The notes under the pieces are model-generated. The model ran no database searches and was not told where the DNA came from. It worked only from the letters and a program-made list of their open reading frames with translations. 64,000 bases of DNA from Hydractinia symbiolongicarpus (taxonomy: Eukaryota; Cnidaria; Hydrozoa; Anthoathecata; Hydractiniidae): assembly GCF_029227915.1 (NCBI RefSeq), contig NC_079886.1, forward strand, positions 4,526,001 to 4,590,000, given 5' to 3'. This document shows, in pieces, positions 1-12,505 of this stretch; positions within the stretch are counted from its first letter, which is position 1, and each line of letters begins with the position of its first letter. A program made the translations under genes and the position numbers.

Positions 1-360
1 TGAAGTGATTTTGGACTGTGACCTTACAAATGTGATGAATGAGACAATTGGACTCCATGAAATAACATTCTTCTTAAATTGGCATGATTGACGGAACTCA
101 GTGATTTCACTGGGCGCTGTGATAGCGCTTCATTTAAAAATGTAGATATATATAAGTAATTTTTTACTGTGGGACCAATCCTAGGCGCTATCGCTCGCCG
201 AAGAAGTTGAGACATTTTCAAAAACTAAATTTCATTGACTTTCTAACGGTATAAGTCCGTCTCAGTTACAACGCTTGGGTCACATTTTCGTACCAACATG
301 TATTTGGCGATATTTTTCTGATATTACTAGGTTGCATCGCTTTTAACAGTGAAACGATTG
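1..360 (+). repeat. Monomer cut by the left window edge
   Basis: This is nearly a full monomer whose anchor lies just outside the window. It begins within the TTGAAGTGATTTTGGACTGTGACC segment and ends at the anchor at 361. It resembles the monomer starting at 5537, sharing the GATGAATGAGACAATTGG stretch and the GCTCGCCGAAGAAGTTGAG variant, so the array continues leftward. Confidence 0.9.
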
Positions 361-586
361 ACTGTGGGACTTAATTGAACTGATTTTTTACTGTGACCTG
401 ACAAATGTGATGAATGAGACAATTGGACTTCATGAAATAACATTCTTCTTAAATTGGCATGAGTGCCGGTACTCAGCGATTACACTGGGCGCTGTGGTAC
501 CGCGTCATTTAAAAATGTAGATATATAAGTCATTTTTTACTATGGGTCCAATCCTAGCCGTTATCGCACGCTGAAGAAATTGAGAC

Positions 587-599
587 AGTTTCAAAAACT
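587..599 (+). other. Conserved dyad AGTTTCAAAAACT (example of one per monomer)
   Basis: The arms AGTTT and AAACT flank a CAA loop. The word, usually within GAGACAGTTTCAAAAACTAC, is kept in most monomers of every class. It is among the least variable parts of the repeat and a candidate protein-binding or structural element. No binding protein can be named from sequence. Confidence 0.5.
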
Positions 600-2149
600 A
601 CATTTCATTGACTTTCTAACGGTATCAGTCCGTTTCTGTTACAACGGTTGCGTCACATATTTGTACCAACATGTATTTAGTGATATTTTTCTGATATTAC
701 TACGTTGCATCGCTTTTAACAGTAAAACGATTGACTGTGGGACATACTTGAACTGATCTTAGACTTTAACTTTATAAATGTGATAATTGAGACAATTGGA
801 ATACATGCAATAACATTCTTCTTAAATTGGCATGATTGACGGAACTCAGTGATTTCACTGGGCTCTGTGGTACCGCGTCATTTAAAAATGTAGATATATA
901 AGTCATTTTTTTCTGTGGGTCTAATCCTAGCCGTTATCGCACGCTGAAGAAATTGAGACAGTTTCAAAAACTACATTTCATTGACTTTCTAACGGTATCA
1001 GTCCGTTTCTGTTACAACGGTTGCGTCACATATTTGTACCAACATGTATTTAGCAATATTTTTCTGATATTACTAGGTTGCATCCCTTTTAACAGTGAAA
1101 CGATTGACTGTGGGACTTACTTGAACTGATTTTGGACTTTAACTTTTTAAATGTGATAATTGAAACAATTGGACCCCATGCAATAACATTCTTCTTAAAT
1201 TGCCATGATTGACGGAACTCAGCGATTACACTGGGCGCTGTGGTAGCGCTTCATTTAAAAATGCAGATAAATAAGTCATATTTTACTGTAGGACCAATCC
1301 TAGCCGTTATTGCACGCTGAAGAAATAGAGACAGTTTCAAAAACTACATTTCATTGACTTTCTAACGGTATCAGTCCGTTTGAGTTACAACGGTTGCGTC
1401 ACATATTCGTGCCAACATGTATTTAGCGATATTTTTCTGATATTACTAGGTTGCTTCGCTTTTAACAGTGAAACGATTGACTGTGGGACATACTTGAACT
1501 GATTTTAGACTTTAACTTTATAAATGTGATAATTGAGACAATTGGACTCCACGAAATAACATTATTCTGAATTTGACATGATTGCTAGAACTCAGCGATT
1601 ACACTAAGCAGCGGTGGTAGCGCGTCATTTAAAAATTTAGATAAATAAGTCCTTTCTTACTGCGGGACCAATCCTAGCTGTTAGCGCGCTGAAAAAATAG
1701 TGACAGTTTCAAGAACTACATTTCATTGACTTTCTAACTGAACTAGTCCGTTTGAGTTTCAACGGTTGGGTCACGTAATCGTACAAACATGTATTTTGCA
1801 ATATTTTTCTGATATTACTAGGTTGCATCGCTTATAACAGTGAAGCGATTAACTGTGGGATTTAATTGAACTGATTTTGGACTGTGACCTTATAAATGTG
1901 ATAAATGATACCATTGGACCCCAAGAAATAACATTCTTCTTAAATTGACTTGGTTGCTGGAACTCAGCATTTACACTGGGAACTGTGGTAGCGTTTCATA
2001 TAAAAACTTGATAAATAAGTCATTTTTTACTGTAGGACCAATCCTAGCCGTTAGCAGGCGGTGAAGAAATAGAGACAGTTTTAAAAACTACATTTCATTG
2101 ATTTTCAAACGGTATCATTCCGTTTCAGTTACAACAGTTACGTCACATA

Positions 2150-2159
2150 TTGGTACCAA
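2150..2159 (+). other. Perfect 10-bp palindrome TTGGTACCAA (class-specific)
   Basis: This occurs where monomers read CACATATTGGTACCAACATG rather than CACATATTCGTACC. It is found mainly in the type closing with GATAGTGTTCTGATACTACTAAG, for example near 16530, 18738, 24673, 61585 and 63825. A single G for C makes the site fully symmetric. Confidence 0.5.
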
Positions 2160-2223
2160 CATGTATTTAGCGATAGTGTTCTGATACTACTAAGTTGCAT
2201 CGCTTTTAACAGTGAAACGATTG

Positions 2224-4046
2224 ATTGTGGGACTTAATTGAACTGATTTTGGAATATGAGCATATAAATGTGATAAATGACACAAGTAGACTCCAAGAAA
2301 TAACATTCTTTTTAATTTGACGCGATTCCCAGAACTCAGCCATTACACTGGGCGTTATGGTAGCGCTTTTTTTTAAAGTTTAGATAATTGAATAATTTTT
2401 TACTGTCGGACCAATCGTAGCCGTTAGCGGGCAGTGAAGAAATAGAGACTGTTTCAAAAACTACATATCATTGACTTTCTAACGGTATCAGCGCGTTTGA
2501 GTTAAAACAGTTGAGTCACATTTTCGTAGCAACATTTTTCTGATATTACTAGGTTGCATCACTTTTAACAGTGAAACGATTGACTGTGGGACTTAATTGA
2601 ACTGATTTTGGACTGTGACCTTACAAATGTGATGAATGAGACAAATGGACTCCATGAAATAACATTCTTCTTAAATTGGCATGATTGCCGGAACTTAGCG
2701 ATTAAACTGGGCACTGTGGTAGCGCTTCAATTAAAAATGTAGATATATAAGTCATTTTTTACTGTGGGACCAATCCTAGCCGCTATCGCACGCCGAAGAA
2801 ATTGAGACAGTTTCAAAATCTGCATTTCATTGACTTTTTAACGGTATCAATCTGTTTCAGTTAGAACGGCTAGGTCACATTTTCGTACCAACATGTATTT
2901 AGCGATATTTTTCTGATATTACTAGGTTGCATCGCTTTTAACAGTGAAACGATTGATTGTGGGACTTAATTGAACTTATTTTGGAATATGAGCATATAAA
3001 TGTGATAAATGACACAAGTAGACTCCAAGAAATAACATTCTTTTTAATTTGACGCGATTCCCAGAACTCAGCCATTACACTGGGCGTTATGGTAGCGCTT
3101 TTTTTTAAAATTTAGATAATTGAATAATTTTTTACTGTCGGACCAATCGTAGCCGTTAGCGGGCAGTGAAGAAATAGAGACTGTTTCAAAAACTACATAT
3201 CATTGACTTTCTAACGGTATCAGCCCGTTTGAGTTAAAACAGTTGAGTCACATTTTCGTAGCAACATTTTTCTGATATTACTAGGTTGCATCGCTTTTAA
3301 CAGTGAAACGATTGACTGTGGGACTTAATTGAACTGATTTTGGACTGTGACCTTACAAATTTGATGAATGAGACAAATGGACTCCAAGAAATAACATTCT
3401 TTTTAATTTGACGCGATTCCCAGAACTCAGCCATTACACTGGGCGTTATGGTAGCGCTTTTTTTTAAAACTTAGATAATTGAATAATTTTTTACTGTCGG
3501 ACCAATCGTAGCCGTTAGCGGGCAGTGAAGAAATAGAGACTGTTTCAAAAACTACATATCATTGACTTTCTAACGGTATCAGCCCGTTTGAGTTAAAACA
3601 GTTGAGTCACATTTTCGTAGCAACATTTTTCTGATATTACTAGGTTGCATCGCTTTTAACAGTGAAACGATTGACTGTGGGACTTAATTGAACTGATTTT
3701 GGACTGTGACCTTACAAATGTGATGAATGAGACAAATGGACTCCATGAAATAACATTCTTTTTAAATTGGCATGATTGCCGGAACTTAGCGATTAAACTG
3801 AGCACTGTGGTAGCGCTTCAATTAAAAATGTAGATATATAAGTCATTTTTTACTGTGGGACCAATCCTAGCCGCTATCGCACGCCGAAGAAATTGAGACA
3901 GTTTCAAAATCTGCATTTCATTGACTTTTTAACGGTATCAATCCGTTTCAGTTAGAACGGTTAGGTCACATTTTCGTACCAACATGTATTTAGCGATATT
4001 TTTCTGATATTACTAGGTTGCATCGCTTTTAACAGTGAAACCATTG
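2224..4046 (+). repeat. Cluster of 359-bp deletion monomers alternating with full-length ones
   Basis: Units 2224-2582, 2956-3314 and 3315-3673 are each 359 bp. All read GCAACATTTTTCTGAT near 2530, 3262 and 3620, where full units read CAACATGTATTTAGCGATATTTTTCTGAT; 14 bp are missing. They also share AATATGAGCATATAAATG or its derivative, TTTAATTTGACGCGATTCCC and GGCGTTATGGTAGCG. The spacing 2224 to 2956 is 732 bp, a dimer of one short and one full unit. The shared deletion plus linked substitutions shows descent from one deleted ancestor, amplified locally. Confidence 0.85.
3315..3673 (+). repeat. Chimeric monomer with a junction near 3384
   Basis: The first ~70 bases match the full-length type seen at 2583 and 3674 (TGTGACCTTACAAAT, GATGAATGAGACAAATGGAC). 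From about 3384 the unit reads AAGAAATAACATTCTTTTTAATTTGACGCG and the rest matches the 359-bp type at 2224 and 2956. The switch lies in the shared word TGGACTCCA. This is what an unequal crossover or conversion between neighbouring monomer types would leave. Confidence 0.8.
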
Positions 4047-6495
4047 ACTATAGGACTTACTTGAACTGATTTTGGACTTTAACTTTTTAAATGTGATAAT
4101 TGAAACAATTGGACTCCATGCAATAACATTCTTCTTAAATTGGCATGATTGTAGGAACTCAGCGGTTAAACTGGGCGCTGTGGTAGCGCTTCATTTAAAA
4201 ATGTGGATATATAAGTCATTTTTTACTGTGAGACCAATTCTAGCCGCTATCGCTCGCCGAAGAAGTTGAGACATTTTCAAAAACTACATATCATTGACTT
4301 TCTAACGGTATCAGCCCGTTTGAGTTAGAACAGTTGAGTCACATTTTCGTAGCAACATGTATTTAGCGATATTTTTCTGATATTACTAGGTTGCATCGCT
4401 TTTAACAGTGAAACGATTGACTGTAGGACTTAATTGAACTGATTTTGTACTGTGACCTTACAAATGTGATGAATGAGACAAATGGACTCCATGAAATAAC
4501 ATTCTTCTTATATTGGCATGATTGCCGGAACTCAGCGATTAAACTGGGCACTGTGGTAGCGCGTCATTGAAAAATTTAGATAAATAAGTCCTTTCTTACT
4601 GCGGGACAAATCCTAGCTGTTAGCGCGCGCCGAAAAAATAGTGACAGTTTCAAGAACTACATTTCATTGACTTTCTAACTGTATTAGTCCGTTTGAGTTT
4701 CAACGGTTGGGTCACGTAATCGTACAAACATGTATTTTGCAATATTTTTCTGATATTACTAGGTTGCATCGCATATAACAGTGAAGCGATTGACTGTGGG
4801 ATTTAATTGAACTGATTTTGGACTGTGACCTTATAAATGTGATAAATGATACAATTGGATCCCAAGAAATAACATTCTTCTTAAATTGACATGGTTGCCG
4901 GAACTCAGAATTTACACTTGGAACTGTGGTAGCGTTTCATTTAAAAACTTAGATAAATAAGTCATTTTTTACGGTAGGACCAATCCTAGCCGTTAGCACA
5001 CGCTGAAGAAATAGAGACAGTTTCAAAAACCACATTTCATTGACATTCTAAAGTTATCAGTCCGTTTCAGTTACAACGGTTGCGTCACATATTCGTGCCA
5101 ACATGCATTTAGCGATATTTTTCTGATATTACTAGGTTGCATCGCTTTTAATAGTGAAACAATTGACTGTGGAACATACTTGAACTGATTTTGGACTAAC
5201 TTTATAAATGTGATAATTGAAACAATTGGTATACATGCAATAACATTCTTCTTAAATTAGCATGATTGACGGAACTCAGCGATTACACTGGGCGCTGTGG
5301 TAGCGCTTCATTTAAAAATTTAGGTATATAAGTCATTTTTTACTGTGGTACCAATCCTAGCCGCTATCGCACGCCGAAGAAGTTGAGAAATTTTCAAAAA
5401 CTACATTTCATTGACTTTCTAACGGTGTCAGCCCATTTGAGTTACAACAGTTGGGTCACTTTTTCGTACCAACATGTATTTAGCGATATTTTTCTGATAT
5501 CACTAGGTTGCATCGCTTTTAACAGTGAAACGATTGACTGTGGGACTTAATTGAAGTGATTTTGGACTGTGACCTTACAAATGTGATGAATGAGACAATT
5601 GGACTCCATGAAATAACATTCTTCTTAAATTGGCATGATTGTCGGAACTCAGCGGTTAAACTGGGCGCTGTGGTAGCGCTTCATTTAAAAATGTAGATAT
5701 ATAAGTCATTTTTTACTGTGGGACCAATCCTAGCCGCTATCGCTCGCCGAAGAAGTTGAGACATTTTCAAAAACTAAATTTCATTGACTTTCTAACGGTA
5801 TCAGTCCGTTTCAGTTACAACGCTTGGGTCACATTTTCGTACCAACATGTATTTAGCGATATTTTTCTGATATTACTAGGTTGCATCGCTTTTAACAGTG
5901 AAACGATTGACTGTGGGACTTAATTGAACTGATTTTGTACTGTGACCTGACAAATGTGATGAATGAGACAATTGGACTCCATGAAATAACATTCTTCTTA
6001 AAGTGGAATGATTGCCGGTACTCAGCGATTACACTGGGCGATGTGGTAGCGCTTCATTAAAAAATGCAGATAAATAAGTCACTTTTACTGTAGGACAAAT
6101 CCTAGCTGTTAGCGCGCGCTGAAAAAATAGTGACAGTTTCAAGAACTACATTTCATTGACTTCCTAACTGTATTAGTCCGTTTGAGTTTCAACGGTTGGG
6201 ACACGTAATCGTACAAACATGTATTTTGCAATATTTTTCTGATATTACTAGGTTGCATCCCTCTTAACAGTGAAACGATTGACTGTGGGACTTACTTGAA
6301 CTGATTTTGGACTTTAACTTTTTAAATGTGATAATTGAAACAATTGGACTCCATGCAATAACATTCTTCTTAAATTGGCATGATTGTAGGAACTCAGCGG
6401 TTAAACTGGGCGCTGTGGTAGCGCTTCATTCAAAAATGTGGATATATAAGTCATTTTTTACTGTGAGACCAATTCTAGCCGTTATCGCACGGTGA
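4047..6495 (+). repeat. Pair of near-identical half monomers six units apart
   Basis: The segments from 4047 to about 4242 and from 6282 to about 6477 share a rare combination: TTTAACTTTTTAAATGTG, AATTGAAACAATTGG, ATGATTGTAGGAACTCAGCGG and AATGTGGATATATAAG. They are 2,235 bp apart (six monomers). They differ at few positions, for example CATTTAAAAATG versus CATTCAAAAATG, then diverge after GACCAATTCTAGCCG. The intervening units are not obviously a full six-unit duplicate, so this may be a remnant of a decayed HOR or a local conversion. Confidence 0.6.
5665..5679 (+). other. Dyad GCGCT-GTGGT-AGCGC (example of one per monomer)
   Basis: The 5-bp GC arms flank a 5-base loop in the GGGCGCTGTGGTAGCGC stretch, about 129 bases after the anchor. 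It is typical of subarray I and class B units. Class A units read GCGCTCTGTTAGCG, which keeps only part of the pairing. It could extrude as a short hairpin, but no function can be shown here. Confidence 0.5.
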
Positions 6496-7027
6496 AGAAA
6501 TACAGACAGTTTCAAAAACTATATTTCATTGACTTTCTAGCGGTATCAGTCCGTTTCAGTTACAACGGTTGCGTCACATGTTCGTGCCAAGATGTATTTA
6601 GCGATATTTTTCTGATATTACTAGGTTGCGTCGCTTTTAACAGTGAGACGATTGACTGTGGGACTTAATTGAAGTGATTTTGGACTGTGACCTTACAAAT
6701 GTGATGAATGAGACAATTGGACTCCATGCAATAACATTCTTCTTAAATTGGAATGATTGTCGGAACTCAGCGGTTAAACTGGGCGCTGTGGTAGCGCTTC
6801 ATTCAAAAATGTAGATAAATAAGTCATTTTTTACTGTAGCACCAATCCTAGCCGTTATCGCACGCTGAAGAAATAGAGACAGTTTCTAAAACTACATTTC
6901 ATTGACTTTCTAACGGTATCAGTCCGATTCAGTTACAACGGTTGCGTCACATATTCGTGTCAACATGTATTTAGCAATATTTTTCTGGTATTACTAGGTT
7001 GTATCTCATTTAACAGTGAAACGATTG

Positions 7028-7317
7028 ACTGTGGGACTTACTTGAACTGATTTTGGACTTTAACATTTTAAATGTGATAATTGAAACAATTGAACTCCAT
7101 GCAATAACATTCTTCTTAAATTGGCATGATTGCCGGAACTCAGCGGTTAAACTGGGCGCTGTGGTAGCAATTCATTCAAAAATGTAGATAAATAAGTCAT
7201 TTTTTACTGTAGGACCAATCCTAGCTGTTATGGCACGCTGAAGAAATAGAGACAGTTTCAAAAACTACATTTTTCTGATATTACTAGGTTGCATCGCTTT
7301 TAACAGTGAAACGATTG
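7028..7317 (+). repeat. Truncated 290-bp monomer (83-bp internal deletion)
   Basis: The unit is normal up to GTTTCAAAAACTACATTT near 7270 and then continues directly with TTCTGATATTACTAGG. The middle part, from CATTGACTTTCTAACGG through ACCAACATGTATTTAGCGATA, is missing. Anchor spacing falls from 373 to 290 bp. A run of T is shared by both sides of the junction (ACATTT and ATATTTTTCTG), consistent with a microhomology-driven deletion. It was not amplified elsewhere in the window. Confidence 0.9.
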
Positions 7318-7981
7318 ACTGTGGGACATACTTGAACTGATTTTGGACTGTGACCTGACAAATGTGATGAATGAGACAATTGGACTCCATGAATTAACAT
7401 TCTTCTTAAATTGGCATGATTGACAGAACTCAGCGATTACACTGGGCGCTGTGGTAGCGCTTCATTTAAAAATGTAGATATATAAGTCATTTTTTACTGT
7501 GGGACCAATCCTAGCCGTTTTCGCACGCTGAAGAAATTGAGACAGTTTCAAAAACTACATTTCATTGACTTTCTAACGGTATCAGTCCGTTTCTGTTTCA
7601 ACGGTTGCGTCACATATTCGTACGAACATGTGTTTAGCGATATTTTTCTGTTATTACTAGGTTGTATCGGTTTTAACAGTGAAACGATTGGCTGTGGGAC
7701 TTAATTGAACTAATATTTTGGACTTTTACTTTATAAGTGTAATAATTGTGAAAATTGGACTCCAAGAAATAACAATGTTCTGAATTTGACATGATTGCTA
7801 GAACTCAGCGATTACACTGGGCGCTGTGGTAGCGCTTCATTTAAAAATGCAGATAAATAAGTCATTTTTTACTGTAGGACCAATCCTAGCCGTTATGGCA
7901 CGCTGAAGAAATAGAGACAGTTTCAAAAACTACATTTCATTGACTTTCTAACGGTATCAGTCCGTTTCAGTTACAACATTT

Positions 7982-9283
7982 GCGTCACATATTCGTGCCA
8001 ACATGTATTTAGCGATATTTTTCTAATATTACTAGGTTGCATGGCTGTTAACAGTGAAACGATTGACTGTGGGACATACTTGAACTGATTTTGGACTTTA
8101 ACTTTATAAATGTGATAATGGAGACAATTGGAATACATGCAATAACATTCTTCTTAAATTGGCATGATTGACGGAACTCAGTGATTTCACTGGGCGCTGT
8201 GGTAGCGCGTCATTTAAAAATGTAGATATATAAGTCATTTTTTACTGTGGGTCCAATCCTAGCCGTTATCGCACGCTGAAGAAATTGAGACAGTTTCAAA
8301 AACTACATTTCATTGACTTTCTAACGGTATCAGTCTGTTTCTGTTACAACGGTTGCCTCACATATTTGCACCAACATGTATTTTTCAGATATTACTACGT
8401 TGCATCGCTTTTAACAGTGAAACGATTGACTGTGGGACATACTTGAACAAATTTTGGACTTTAACTTTATAAATGTGATAATTGAGACAATTGGACTACA
8501 TGCAATAACATTCTTCTTAAATTGGCATGATTGACGGAACTCAGCGATTACACTGGGCGCTGTGGCAGTGCTTCATTTAAAAATGTAGATATATAAGTCA
8601 TTTTTTACTGTGGGACCAATCCTAGCCGTTATCGCACGCTGAAGAAATTGAGACAGTTTCAAAAACTACATTTCATTGACTTTCTAACGGTATCAGTCCG
8701 ATTCAGTTACAACGGTTGCGTCACATATTCGTGCCAACATGTATTTAGCGATATTTTTCTAATATTACTAGGTTGCATGGCTGTTAACAGTGAAACGATT
8801 GACTGTGGGACATACTTGAACTGATTTTGGACTTTAACTTTATAAATGTGATAATGGAGACAATTGGAATACATGCAATAACATTCTTCTTAAATTGGCA
8901 TGATTGACGGAACTCAGTGATTTCACTGGGCGCTGTGGTAGCGCGTCATTTAAAAATGTAGATATATAAGTCATTTTTTACTGTGGGTCCAATCCTAGCC
9001 GTTATCGCACGCTGAAGAAATTGAGACAGTTTCAAAAACTACATTTCATTGACTTTCTAACGGTATCAGTCTGTTTCTGTTACAACGGTTGCGTCACATA
9101 TTTGCACCAACATGTATTTTTCAGATATTACTACGTTGCATCGCTTTTAACAGTGAAACGATTGATTGTGGGACATACTTGAACTAATTTTGGACTTTAA
9201 CTTTATAAATGTGATAATTGAGACAATTGGACTACATGCAATAACATTCTTCTTAAATTGGCATGATTGACGGAACTCAGTGA
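7982..9283 (+). repeat. Tandem duplication of a 736-bp dimer (~1.8 copies)
   Basis: The stretch from about 7982 is repeated at +736. Both copies carry TTTCTAATATTACTAGG, GGTTGCATGGCTGTTAACAG, GATAATGGAGACAATTGG, GGAATACATGCAATAAC and the 10-bp deletion giving ACATGTATTTTTCAGATATT (8377 and 9110). The dimer is one 373-bp plus one 363-bp unit. Copies differ at scattered single bases, for example TTGCCTCAC versus TTGCGTCAC, and homology drops after about 8547/9283. Confidence 0.85.
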
Positions 9284-9900
9284 TTTCACTGGGCGCAGTG
9301 GTAGCGTGTCATTTAAAAAATGTAGATATATTAGTCATTTTTTACTGTGGGACCAATCCTAGCCGTTATCGCACGCTGAAGAAATTGAGACAGTTTCAAA
9401 AACTACATTTCATTGACTTTCTAACGGTATCAGTCCGTTTCTGTTACAACGGTTGCGTCACATATTTGTACCAACATGTGTTCAGCGATATTTTTCTGAT
9501 ATTACTAGGTTGTATCGCTTTTAAAAGTGAAACGATTGGCTGTGGGACATACTTGAACTGATTTTGGACTTTAACTTTATAAATGTGATAATTGAGACAA
9601 TTGGACTCCATGCAATAACATTCTTCTTAAATTGGCATGATTGACGGAACTCAGCGATTACACTGGGCGCTGTGGTAGTGCTTCATTTAAAAATGTAGAT
9701 ATATAAGTCATTTTTTACTGTGGGACCAATCCTAGCCGTTATCGCACGCTGAAGAAATTGAGACAGTTCCATAACTGCATTCCATTGACTTTCTAACGGT
9801 ATCAGTCCGTTTCTGTTACAACGGTTGCGTCACATATTTGTACCAACATGTATTTTTCTGATATTACCACCTTGCATCGCTTTTAACAGTGAAACGATTG

Positions 9901-10276
9901 ACTGTGGGACTTACTTGAACTGATTTTGGACTTTAACTTTTTAAATGTGATAATTGAAACAATTGGATTCCAAGAAGAAAGAACATTCTTCTTAAATTGG
10001 CATGATTGTCGGTACTCAGCGATTACACTGGGCGCTGTGGTAGCGCTTTATTTAAAAATGCACATAAATAAGTCATTTTTTACTGTAGGACAAATCCTAG
10101 CCGTTATCGCACGCTGAAGAAATAGAGACAGTTTCCAAAACTACATTTCATTGACTTTCTAACGGTATCGGTCCGATTCAGTTACAACGGTTGCGTCACA
10201 TATTCGTGCCAACATGTATTTAGCGATATTTTTCTGATATTACTAGGTTGCGTCGCTTTTAACAGTGAAACGATTG
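9901..10276 (+). repeat. 376-bp monomer with a 3-bp insertion
   Basis: The unit reads GGATTCCAAGAAGAAAGAAC near 9964, where other units read GACTCCATGCAATAAC or GACTCCAAGAAATAAC. The AAGAAG motif looks like a 3-bp slippage duplication. The closing anchor is at 10277, so spacing is 376 bp. Confidence 0.75.
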
Positions 10277-12505
10277 ACTGTGGGACATACTTGAACTGAT
10301 TTTGGACTTTAACTTTTTAAATGTGATAATTGAGACAATTGGACTCCATGCAATAACATTCTTCTTATATTGGCATGATTGCCGGAACTCAGCGATTACA
10401 CTGGGCGCTGTGGTAGTGCTTCATTTAAAAATGTAGATATATAAGTCATTTTTTACTGTGGGACCAATCCTAGCCGTTATCGCACGCTGAAGAAATTGAG
10501 ACAGTTTCAAAAACTACATTTCATTAACTTTCTAACGGTATCAGTCCGATTCAGTTACAACGGTTGCGTCACATATTCGTGCCAACATGTATTTAGCGAT
10601 ATTTTTCTGATATTACTAGGTTGCATCGCTTTTAACTGTGAAACGATTGAATGTGGGACTTAATTGAACTGATTTTGGACTTTAACTTTATAAATGCAAT
10701 AATTGAGAGAATTGGACTCCAAGAACTAAAATTATTCTGAATTTGACATGATTGCTAGAACTCAGCGATTACACTGGGCGCTGTGGTAGCGCTTCATGTG
10801 AAAGTGTAGATATATAAGTTATTTTTCACTGTAGGAACAATCCCACCCGTTATCGCAAGCTGAAGAAATAGAGACAGTTTCAAAAACTACATTTCATTGA
10901 CTTTCTAACGGTATCAGTCCGTTTCTGTTACAACGGTTACGTCACATATTCGTACCAACATGCACTTAGCGATATTTTTCTGATATTACTAGCTTGCATC
11001 GCTTTTAACAGTGAAACGATTGACCCTGGGACATACTTGAACTGATTTTGGACTTTAACTTCATAAATGTGATAATTGAGACAATTAAACTACATGCAAT
11101 AACATTCTTCTTAAATTGGCATGATTGACGGAACTCAGAGATTTCACTGGGCGCTGTGGTGGAGCGTCATTTAAAAATGTAGATATATAAGTTATTTTTT
11201 ACTGTGGGACCAATTCTAGCCGTTATTGCACGCTGAAGAAGACGAGACAGTCTCAAAAACTACATTTCATTGACTTTCTAACGGTATCAGTCCGATCCTG
11301 TTACAACGGTTGCGTCACATATTTGTACCAACATGTATTTTTCTGATATTACTACGTTGCATCGCTTTTAACAGTGAAACGAATGACTGTGGGACTTACT
11401 TGAACTGATTTTGGACTTTAACTTTTTAAATGTGATAATTGAAACAATTGGACTCCATGCAATAACATTCTTCTTAAATTGGCATGATTGACGGAACTCA
11501 GAGATTACACTGGGCGCTGTGGTAGCTCTTCATTTAAAAATGTAGATATATAAGTCATTTCTTACTGTGGTACCAATCCTAGCCGCTATCGCACGCCGAA
11601 GAAGTTAAGACATTTTCAAAAACTACATTTCATTGACTTTCTAACGGTGTCAGCCTGTTTGAGTTACAACAGTTGGGTCACATTTTCGTACCAACATGTA
11701 TTTAGCGATATTTTTCTGATATTACTAGGTTGCATCGCTTTTAACAGTGAAACGATTGACTGTGGGACTTAATTGAAGTATTATTCGAACGGTGACCTTA
11801 CAAATGTGATGAATGAGACAATTGGACTCCATGAAATAACATTCTTCTTAAATTGGCATGATTGTCGGAACTCAGCGGTTAGACTGGGCGCTGTGGTAGC
11901 GCTACATTTAAAAATGTAGATATATAAGTCATATTTTACTGTGGGACCAATCCTAGCCGTTATCGCACGCTGAAGAAGTAGAGACAGTTTCAAAAACTAC
12001 ATTTCATTGACTTTCTAACGGTATCAGTCCGTTTCTGTTACAACGGTTGCGTCACATATTCGTACCAACATGCACTTAGCGATATTTTTATGATATTACT
12101 AGCTTGCATCGCTTTTAACAGTGAAACGAGTGACTGTGGGACTTAATTGAACTGATTCTGGACGGTGATCTTATGAATTTGATATATGAGCCAATTGGAC
12201 TCCATGAAGTAACAATCTTCTTAATTTGACATGATTGCTGGAACTCAGCCATTACACTGGGCGCTGTGGTAGTGCTTCATTTAAAAATGTAGATATATAA
12301 GTCATTTTTTACTGTGGGACCAATCCTAGCCGTTATCGCACGCTGAAGAAATTGAGACAGCTTCAAAAACTACATTTCATTGACTTTCTAACGGTATCAG
12401 TCCGTTTTTGTTACAACGGTTGCGTCACATATTCGTACCAACATGCACTTAGCCATAATTTTCTGATATTACTAGCTTGCATCGCTTTTAACAGTCAAAC
12501 GATTG

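Noticed and set aside
9280-9561. The longest open frame (93 codons) as a gene
   Set aside because: It starts with GTG, lies wholly inside ordinary monomers, and neighbouring units break the same frame. No signal, domain or family match was recognised.
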